6,731 nucleotides of DNA, taken from NCBI GenBank assembly GCA_905373295.1, contig CAJPSJ010000113.1, positions 1 through 6,731 on the forward strand, written 5' to 3'. The position numbers and the translations under genes were made by a program. This DNA comes from an uncultured Campylobacter sp. (GTDB lineage: Bacteria > Campylobacterota > Campylobacteria > Campylobacterales > Campylobacteraceae). The notes beneath the pieces are model-generated. The model did no database searches. It had not been told where the DNA came from and worked only from the letters and a program-made list of their open reading frames with translations. The stretch's first letter is position 1. The number at the start of each line of letters is the position of its first letter. Shown here piece after piece: positions 1 to 4,748 of this stretch.

Positions 1-2
1 CA

Positions 3-8
3 TATAAT
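3..8 (+). promoter_or_regulatory. porA: Candidate -10 box (TATAAT) of the porin gene
   Basis: A perfect TATAAT lies 50 nt upstream of the porin ATG, giving an expected transcript start near position 14-16 and a short 5' leader. Campylobacter sigma-70 promoters depend mainly on such a -10 element. The -35 region lies outside the window, so the promoter cannot be judged fully. Confidence 0.5.
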
Positions 9-58
9 TTGTCATTTTGTGCTACTATTGCGCTTACAAACTTTTAAAGGAGTTCAAA

Positions 59-1264
59 ATGAAACTAGTTAAACTTAGTTTAGCGGCAGCAGTCGCTGCA
101 GGTGCTCTTGCTATGAGTGCAAGTGCTGTTCCGTTAGAGGAAGCTATCAAGGACGTGGATCTAAACGGATACGCTCGTATGCGATATACTCACGATCACC
201 TTAAAAATAAAGCAGATAGCAATAGAGGTGTTTGGCAGTTTAAATCGGAAGTAGATTTTAAAGCTAAAATCGACGATAACTTCTTTGGTGTAGTAGGCAT
301 TAGATTTATGGATGAAGATCATGGCGAATCCGCTTCTTCTTCAAATAGTCAATATCATGGCAATTACGGCGCAAGAAGAGAAGACCCGGATTCTGATTTC
401 GATATTGCTAAGGCTTACTTGGGATACACTATCGGCGGTACTACGATTGCAGTTGGTCGCCAGGGCATAGGCTCATTCTTTACCGATGATATGTATGGAG
501 ATGGTGTTAAGATTACCAGCACCGATATCGAGGGCTTAACAATTAGTGGCTTTTGGATGGATTCTCTAGAGAACGATGGCGATATTTCAAGCCTTGATTG
601 GGCTAGCGTAAATAATAAGCTAACTACCGATCATAACCTATATGGCATAGGATTTATGGGTTCATATGATCCCGTATCTTTCCAATTATGGTATAACTCT
701 TTAGAAGATGTAGCAGATCTTTTCGCTGCAGAACTGGCTTTAAGCTTTGATATCTCTGATGATTTTAATCTCGGCGTAAAAGGTCAGTATGCATTTTCTG
801 ATTTCGATGGCGACTATAAAAATGTAGTAGGTGCCGATGATGCAGATTTCTGGGCCGCAGAAGCAAGTGCTGGTTTCTTTGGCGTTGATTTAGCTGCGGG
901 TTATTTGAAATTTGAACCTGATCATAAAGACAGCCTTTCTTTTGTATCCTTTGAAGATCAAGGATCCTTCATTAGCCCAGGTGAAGAGTTGCTAGATTAT
1001 AGAAGCTTTACTGGCGAGAACCACTATTGGTATGTAGTAGCAGGCTATACTATCCCTGATACTGGTATCAGAATCGGTGCCGATTACCTAGATGGTAAAG
1101 CAGATGGTGACGATGCATACGAAGTAGTAGGTAGAATTTCTTATAAATATAATGAAAAACTAAGCTTTAAAACTTGGTATTCTCACTATAAGATTGACGA
1201 TGCTGCTGGCGGTCTTGATGAGAAAAAAGATCGCATCAGATTTGAGGCTAAATACAGCTTCTAA
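59..1264 (+). CDS. porA: Campylobacter-type major outer membrane porin (MOMP/PorA family)
   Basis: This is a 401-residue outer-membrane beta-barrel that should form the main general diffusion pore of the cell. Residues 1-23 are a Sec signal peptide (MKLVKL, an alanine-rich core, then SASA), with likely cleavage before VPLEEA. The mature start, PLEEAIKDVDLNGYARMRY, closely resembles C. jejuni MOMP as I recall it. The rest is alternating beta-strand sequence with acidic, glycine-rich loops (for example DSDFD, GDYKN, DGKADGDDA), and it ends in KYSF, with the terminal phenylalanine expected for BAM-dependent insertion. The frame is open further upstream from a TTG at 17, but the ATG at 59 is chosen because AAGGAG (47-52) sits 6 nt before it and the signal peptide begins there. 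The length is close to the roughly 420 residues of the family. It uses AT-rich codons compared with genes later in the window, as expected for a very highly expressed gene. It appears monocistronic, with its own promoter and terminator. Confidence 0.93.
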   Translation: MKLVKLSLAAAVAAGALAMSASAVPLEEAIKDVDLNGYARMRYTHDHLKNKADSNRGVWQFKSEVDFKAKIDDNFFGVVGIRFMDEDHGESASSSNSQYHGNYGARREDPDSDFDIAKAYLGYTIGGTTIAVGRQGIGSFFTDDMYGDGVKITSTDIEGLTISGFWMDSLENDGDISSLDWASVNNKLTTDHNLYGIGFMGSYDPVSFQLWYNSLEDVADLFAAELALSFDISDDFNLGVKGQYAFSDFDGDYKNVVGADDADFWAAEASAGFFGVDLAAGYLKFEPDHKDSLSFVSFEDQGSFISPGEELLDYRSFTGENHYWYVVAGYTIPDTGIRIGADYLDGKADGDDAYEVVGRISYKYNEKLSFKTWYSHYKIDDAAGGLDEKKDRIRFEAKYSF

Positions 1265-1289
1265 TTATTTACCTTATACAGGTAAAATT

Positions 1290-1317
1290 AGGGCGAAGCT
1301 TTTGCTTCGCCCTTTTT
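1290..1317 (+). terminator. Intrinsic terminator of the porin gene
   Basis: GGGCGAAGC (1291-1299) pairs perfectly with GCTTCGCCC (1304-1312) across a TTTT loop. An extra A-T pair (1290/1313) extends the stem, and five T residues follow. This is a textbook rho-independent terminator 26 nt after the porin stop codon, and it separates the porin from the cytochrome gene. Confidence 0.92.
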
Positions 1318-1339
1318 AAATTCTAAATTAAGGTTTTCT

Positions 1340-1915
1340 ATGAAAATTTTTAAAATTTCTTTTTTAGCATGTTTTTTTGCCTTTAGTTTAAATGCCGCGG
1401 ATAAAGCAAGTGATGACACGTATGTATTCGAAGCCAAAGGTGAGTTTGCCAAAGAGCTAAAATCCCTGATCGAAAAGCATTCTAAAGATGAAAACGTAAC
1501 TGTAAATATCTACAAAAACGCTCCGGTCGCAGGCAGTAAAACCCATAGCGGCAAGGTAAATCGAAATATAAATTTTTTAAAAGAAAGAGGTGGAGCTATC
1601 TTTGCTGAGAAGTGCGCTTCATGCCACGGCGAGAACGGGCAAAAAAAAGCTTATGGAGTATCGCGTAAACTCAAGGATCTAGATGCCAAGGAGATCTCGA
1701 TAGCTATGTCGCAATACACTACAGATCTAAGTTATGGCGGCAAGATGAAAAATATTATGCAGCTGATCGCCGCTAAGACGGGCGCTACGGAGCTAGGTTA
1801 CATTATCGCTTATCTAAAGGGCGACGATTCATTCCTCTACGATAGCCCATCTAGCAGAAGTGCGAATACCGAAATTTCCACTGCCCCTAGTGAGCAGGGT
1901 TCGTATCTAAAATAA
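1340..1915 (+). CDS. Periplasmic monohaem c-type cytochrome
   Basis: The 191-residue precursor begins with a signal peptide (about residues 1-19, MKIFKISFLACFFAFSLNA). A central class I cytochrome c domain follows, with one CXXCH haem site, CASCH, at residues 92-96 (Cys92, Cys95 covalent, His96 proximal ligand). Met136 (GGKM) or Met140 is the likely distal ligand. The YIIAYLKGDD stretch (residues 154-163) is the usual C-terminal helix of such domains. A lysine-rich segment (residues 30-60, EAKGEFAKELKSLIEKHSKD) lies between the signal and the haem domain. That arrangement resembles the Cj0037c-type small cytochromes of C. jejuni as I remember them, which shuttle electrons to terminal oxidases or peroxidases. 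The partner here is not shown. A serine-rich tail (residues 168-191) follows the domain. TTAAGG at 1328-1333 precedes the ATG by 6 nt. No clear promoter lies between the porin terminator and this gene. It is translationally linked to the next gene. Confidence 0.88.
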   Translation: MKIFKISFLACFFAFSLNAADKASDDTYVFEAKGEFAKELKSLIEKHSKDENVTVNIYKNAPVAGSKTHSGKVNRNINFLKERGGAIFAEKCASCHGENGQKKAYGVSRKLKDLDAKEISIAMSQYTTDLSYGGKMKNIMQLIAAKTGATELGYIIAYLKGDDSFLYDSPSSRSANTEISTAPSEQGSYLK

Positions 1916-1925
1916 GGGATATGCG

Positions 1926-2468
1926 ATGAAAGTGGCAATAGTTTTAGCTAACGGATTTGAGGAGCTTGAGGCGGTAAGTTTGATCGATATTTTGCGCCGC
2001 GCGGAGATTGATGCTCTAGCCGTGGGGTTAGAGAAAAAATGCGTTCGCGGTACGCACGGCATCGAGCTTGTGGCTGATGAAATTTTGGATGATATTAAGG
2101 TGTCTGAATTTTCTATGATCGTTTTGCCGGGAGGCTTACCTGGCGCGGAGAATTTAGCCAAAAGCGAGAAGCTTGGTAAGATCCTGCGCGACTTTGATGC
2201 AAATAACGCAAAAATCGGCGCAATATGTGCCGCTCCGTGGGCGCTAGCTACCGCGGGTGTGCTAAAAAGCTCTTACACTTGTTATCCGGGCTTTGAAAAT
2301 CAGATCACTCACCCAGGCTATACAAATGCGGCGAATGTCGTAAAAGATCAAAATATAATGACTTCGAAAGGTCCTGCTACTGCGATGGAATTCGCACTAC
2401 AAATCGTCCGTGAGTTAAAAGACGAGCAGGTTTATTCCAAGCTAAAATCTGATTTGCTTTTTAAATAA
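1926..2468 (+). CDS. DJ-1/YajL (ThiJ/PfpI) family protein
   Basis: This 180-residue cytoplasmic protein covers the whole DJ-1/PfpI flavodoxin-like fold. The N-terminal strand and conserved acidic site are MKVAIVLANGFEELEAV, in which Glu15 corresponds to the glutamate that activates the cysteine (Glu18 in human DJ-1). VLPGGLPGAENL is at residues 67-78. The nucleophile elbow is GAICAAP with Cys101. TCYPGFE lies at 118-124, and TSKGPATAMEFAL at 146-158 is a family signature. Relatives are linked to oxidative and carbonyl stress, with reported glyoxalase-like or chaperone activity. Old database names such as 'thiazole biosynthesis ThiJ' are not a reliable function. The start is set by AAGGGA (1914-1919), which overlaps the cytochrome TAA (1913-1915), so translation of the two genes is probably coupled. 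A competing ATG at 1921 hits a stop after two codons. No clear terminator follows it. Confidence 0.9.
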   Translation: MKVAIVLANGFEELEAVSLIDILRRAEIDALAVGLEKKCVRGTHGIELVADEILDDIKVSEFSMIVLPGGLPGAENLAKSEKLGKILRDFDANNAKIGAICAAPWALATAGVLKSSYTCYPGFENQITHPGYTNAANVVKDQNIMTSKGPATAMEFALQIVRELKDEQVYSKLKSDLLFK

Positions 2469-2666
2469 AATTTCAAGTGGGAGCCGATTCTAGCGCGCTT
2501 TATTTTATCGCTCGTATAACGACGCGTGCTGATTTTGCTGCGCCTGAGGGCTGTAAATTTTATCTCGCTCTACACATATAAAATAGCCACAATATTTATT
2601 CTGAGTATCCGTAAACGACAAATGGAATTCTTGCAACTCAAATTTTAGATTGAAAAACGCAAAAAA
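2469..2666. other. Spacer with no recognisable gene, probably decayed sequence
   Basis: All three plus-strand frames contain stops, and I find no match to the missing N-terminal LuxS region (no HTLEH-like motif). On the minus strand one frame is open from 2705 to a stop at 2505-2507, but it lacks an ATG and any ribosome binding site. I see no tRNA or terminator. Given the luxS remnant that follows, this is best read as the eroded 5' part of that gene or as replacement sequence. Confidence 0.4.
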
Positions 2667-2930
2667 CCTTGTGCGTGACAGATAAAATTTTATTGGAGCT
2701 AGTCGCTATTGAAACTAAATATTAACATCGTAGCGGCGTGGAGCGCGAGTATGAAAGATATTTTGGGCGTAGGCTCTCAAAAGGATACTCAGCTGAATAA
2801 ATTTCAGTGTGGCATCTTCGCGATGCACTCGCTAGCTGAAGCTAAACAAATCGCGCAAAATCTGCTAAATAAGGGTATCAGCGTGATCAAAAACGATAAG
2901 ATCACGCTGGATATAAATTTGATCAAATAG
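2667..2930 (+). pseudogene. luxS: C-terminal remnant of luxS (S-ribosylhomocysteine lyase)
   Basis: LuxS cleaves S-ribosylhomocysteine to homocysteine and the AI-2 precursor DPD, using a metal held by two His of an HTLEH motif and one Cys. Only the C-terminal part survives. From 2727 the frame reads IVAAWSASMKDILGVG, then FQCGIFAMHSLAEAKQIAQ and a KGISVIKND stretch. These match the LuxS C-terminus, where E. coli has VADAWKAAMEDVLKV and YQCGTYQMHSLQEAQDIAR. The metal-ligand cysteine (QCG, codon 2808-2810) is kept. Upstream in the same frame, without a gap, FYWS (2688-2699) sits 17 codons before the AW tryptophan, exactly the E. coli spacing. However, TAG at 2700-2702 and TGA at 2676-2678 interrupt it, and the TGA falls on the catalytic cysteine codon. 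The N-terminal half with HTLEH is absent. The longest open stretch starts at a TTG (2709) and codes 73 residues, too short for an active enzyme of ~160-170. The 5' limit of the remnant is uncertain. Confidence 0.85.
2879..2909. repeat. 10-bp perfect inverted repeat inside the luxS remnant
   Basis: CAGCGTGATC (2879-2888) and GATCACGCTG (2900-2909) are perfect reverse complements separated by an 11-nt A-rich loop. No T-run follows on either strand, so it is not a standard intrinsic terminator. It lies close to where transcripts from the left and from the minus-strand membrane gene would meet, so a weak role in ending transcription is possible. Chance within coding DNA is also possible. Confidence 0.6.
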
Positions 2931-3050
2931 CGACGTCAATGTATCAAGAGGCAAAACGGCGCAGTTTTTGAAGGTTTTGTCGGTAAAGCACAGATTTATC
3001 AGGAGCATATAAGCTTGTAGCGCGCGACGAAAGTGTCATTTAGATAAAAT
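2931..3050. other. Convergent intergenic spacer
   Basis: This 120-bp stretch lies between the luxS remnant and the 3' end of the minus-strand membrane gene. The remnant's frame stays open for 29 codons after its TAG (to 3018-3020) but gives no recognisable product. An ATG at 2940 is closed after ten codons. I find no hairpin with a T-run and no RNA gene. Confidence 0.4.
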
Positions 3051-3746
3051 TTAGCGCTTCTTTAAAATATCGTCGTTTAAAAATGCCGCGCTGCTTTGTA
3101 TCGTTTTGGTAACGCGGTCTTTAGAATTTTGCGTTTTGTCGGGTGCGGGTCTGTGTGCGATCAAATTTACGCGCCCGATTTTCGCCGTGAAATAAAAAAT
3201 CCCCAGTATCGTCGCGTTTAGAAATACTCCAAAATATATCCGTTCTAACCCCCATATCCCTATGCTGGCGGCATGAATAGGCACAAAAATTATCGCGACT
3301 AAGATCGGATAATAATCCGAAATTTTATTTTTGGCAAGGATTACGGTCGTAACGATGGCGTATGCGATGAGCGTAAAAGGAGAGATAAGCAAGAGTGCAA
3401 AAAGCGCGTTTATGCGCTGATAATCTTCGTGCCCGATTAAGACGCAAAAGCTACAAAACGCGAGCGTTATGAGAAAAAATAAAGGCAAAATCCACCGCGT
3501 TTTCACATCGCGCCCTTTAAGTAGTGATAAAAAGAGCAGATGAGAGCCCAGTGCAATACAATAATAATCAAATATAACCGACGAGCTTAGAAACGTGAGC
3601 GGTATGGCGAGCAGCGTACCCGGCCCGTCAAAATATACCCCAATAAACATGAGCCACGTGATAAAGAGTATAAAAGCATATTTCAGACCCGCATAAATAG
3701 CGCAAACACAGATACTAACGAGGATAAATCGTATAAATTTGCTCAT
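3051..3746 (-). CDS. Unrecognised multi-pass inner-membrane protein
   Basis: I do not recognise this 231-residue protein. Its composition is strongly hydrophobic, with about six to seven likely membrane segments near residues 5-39 (possibly two), 43-60, 62-77, 84-105, 113-138, 145-165 and 170-188. A soluble, basic tail of about 40 residues follows (194-231: AHRPAPDKTQNSKDRV... ending DDILKKR). No catalytic motif, metal site or transporter signature is evident, and the loops are short. The ATG at 3746 is supported by AGGGA (3758-3754) 7 nt upstream and by a good -10 box 24 nt upstream. It stands alone on the minus strand, divergent from the dehydrogenase-antiporter operon and convergent with the luxS remnant, so the context suggests no function. 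A small inner-membrane protein, perhaps confined to a few Campylobacter species, is the safest description. Confidence 0.75.
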   Translation of the reverse strand: MSKFIRFILVSICVCAIYAGLKYAFILFITWLMFIGVYFDGPGTLLAIPLTFLSSSVIFDYYCIALGSHLLFLSLLKGRDVKTRWILPLFFLITLAFCSFCVLIGHEDYQRINALFALLLISPFTLIAYAIVTTVILAKNKISDYYPILVAIIFVPIHAASIGIWGLERIYFGVFLNATILGIFYFTAKIGRVNLIAHRPAPDKTQNSKDRVTKTIQSSAAFLNDDILKKR

Positions 3747-3769
3747 TTGTCTTTCCCTAAATTTAAGTA

Positions 3770-3775
3770 ATTATA
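3770..3775 (-). promoter_or_regulatory. -10 box (TATAAT, in TGCTATAAT) of the membrane protein gene
   Basis: On the minus strand the sequence reads TGCTATAAT, a perfect -10 hexamer preceded by an extended -10 TGC, with its downstream edge 24 nt before the ATG. Transcription would start near 3763, leaving a leader of about 17 nt that holds the AGGGA ribosome binding site. There is no clear -35 element, which is usual in Campylobacter. Confidence 0.6.
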
Positions 3776-3796
3776 GCAAACCGCGACAAACGAACG

Positions 3797-3973
3797 GCGC
3801 AAAATTTTAAATTTAGCCGTGCGCTCGCCGAATCCGCTGCCGATCGCGAGCTCGGGTGAGAGAACCTGCCAATGCCTTCGTATTATTTCATCCGCTTCTG
3901 CGCTGCAAGAGCAAATTTCATAAATTCTAAATCCGTTTTGCGTTATCATTGCGCTAAATTTAAAATTTTACGC
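3797..3973. repeat. Inverted repeat pair in the divergent intergenic region
   Basis: The left arm at 3797-3819 and the right arm at 3951-3973 are near-perfect reverse complements over 23 bp. The shared core is 17 bp (GCTAAATTTAAAATTTT on the plus strand of the right arm), followed by one mismatch and CGC. The arms are 131 bp apart. The right arm ends 12 nt before the dehydrogenase ATG, and the left arm lies just upstream of the membrane gene promoter. Possible roles are paired regulator sites, a mobile-repeat footprint, or chance recurrence of the AAATTTTAAA-type spacer sequence common in this window. A weak -10-like TATCAT (3944-3949) for the dehydrogenase operon lies beside the right arm. 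Confidence 0.6.
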
Positions 3974-3985
3974 AAAGGGGATCAT

Positions 3986-4732
3986 ATGAAAAATACGGCA
4001 TTCATCACGGGCGCTACGAGCGGCTTTGGCGAGGCGATCGCTAGGGCGCTTAGCGCGCAGGGCTATAAGATCATAGCACTCGGGCGCCGCAAAGAGCGGC
4101 TGCAAAAGCTAGCCGGCGAGCTAGGCAACACGCACATTATCGCCGCGGATATTCGCGATAAAGCTGCGGTATTTGATGCTGTAAGCGCGCTGCCGCAAAA
4201 TTTCAAAGACGTCGAGGTGCTCGTAAATAATGCGGGCCTCGCGCTTGGGCTTGAGGGGATCGCGCAGACGCCCGTTGAGGATTTGGAGACGATGGTCGAT
4301 ACGAATATCAAAGGCGTGCTGTATTCGACCAAGGCGGTGCTGCCGCTGATGATCGCGCGCAAAAGCGGCTATATCTTCAATCTCGGCTCGACTGCGGGCG
4401 CGTGGCCCTATCCAGGCAGCCACGTTTACGGCGCGAGCAAGGCGTTTATCAAGCAGTTTAGCCGTAATATCCGCAACGACCTGCGCGGCACGGGCATCCG
4501 CGTGACGGAGATCGCGCCGGGAATCTGTAAGAGCGAGTTTAGCGAGGTGCGCTTTAAAGGCGATCTAGCGCGCGCCGCGGCCGTATATGAGGGGGTCGAT
4601 GCGATCCTGCCCGAGGACATCGCGCAGATCGTGCTAAGCTGCCTAGCGATGCCCCGTCGCGTAAATATCAACGTCGTAGAGGCGATGGCGACGCAGCAGA
4701 GCTGGGCGGGACTTTTTATCGAAAAGCATTAA
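3986..4732 (+). CDS. ydfG: NADP-dependent short-chain dehydrogenase, YdfG family (3-hydroxy acid dehydrogenase)
   Basis: This 248-residue cytoplasmic oxidoreductase is the same length as E. coli YdfG and matches it throughout. Visible landmarks are the Rossmann dinucleotide motif TGATSGFGEA (8-17), the basic pair GRRKERLQ (33-40) typical of NADP preference, and NNAGLALG (81-88). The catalytic tetrad is Asn107 (DTN), Ser135 (LGSTAGAWPYPG), Tyr148 and Lys152 (YGASK). The substrate region is PGICKSEFSEVRFKGD (178-193), one residue shorter than in YdfG. YdfG enzymes oxidise L-allo-threonine, serine and 3-hydroxy acids, and reduce malonic semialdehyde. The physiological substrate here is inferred. 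The frame extends 38 codons upstream to 3872, but the ATG at 3986 is chosen because AAAGGGG (3974-3980) precedes it and the conserved fold begins there. The upstream codons also overlap the inverted repeat. It is the first gene of an operon with the antiporter 16 nt downstream, and its codons are distinctly GC-rich. Confidence 0.92.
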   Translation: MKNTAFITGATSGFGEAIARALSAQGYKIIALGRRKERLQKLAGELGNTHIIAADIRDKAAVFDAVSALPQNFKDVEVLVNNAGLALGLEGIAQTPVEDLETMVDTNIKGVLYSTKAVLPLMIARKSGYIFNLGSTAGAWPYPGSHVYGASKAFIKQFSRNIRNDLRGTGIRVTEIAPGICKSEFSEVRFKGDLARAAAVYEGVDAILPEDIAQIVLSCLAMPRRVNINVVEAMATQQSWAGLFIEKH

Positions 4733-4748
4733 ATTTTAAGGCGAGAAA

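Noticed and set aside
17..58. Longer porin start at TTG 17, adding 14 residues
   Set aside because: It would place a cysteine-rich, non-signal sequence before a perfect signal peptide, and it covers the ribosome binding site used by the ATG at 59.
1271..1284. ACCT/AGGT mini-hairpin after the porin stop
   Set aside because: A four-base stem is not significant, and the strong terminator directly follows.
1907..2161. 84-residue minus-strand frame opposite the DJ-1 gene
   Set aside because: It is antisense to a well-conserved family member and has no ribosome binding site or homology.
2463..2509. Possible terminator after the DJ-1 gene (ATAAAAT ... ATTTTAT)
   Set aside because: Only seven A/T pairs with a long loop and no T-run, so it is too weak to call.
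3872..3985. 38-residue N-terminal extension of the dehydrogenase
   Set aside because: The YdfG fold starts at the ATG at 3986, which has its own AAAGGGG site. The extension overlaps the inverted repeat and resembles no known domain.
4063..4671. Three minus-strand open frames opposite the dehydrogenase
   Set aside because: They are shadows of the GC-rich coding strand, with low-complexity Arg/Ser/Ala content and no family match.
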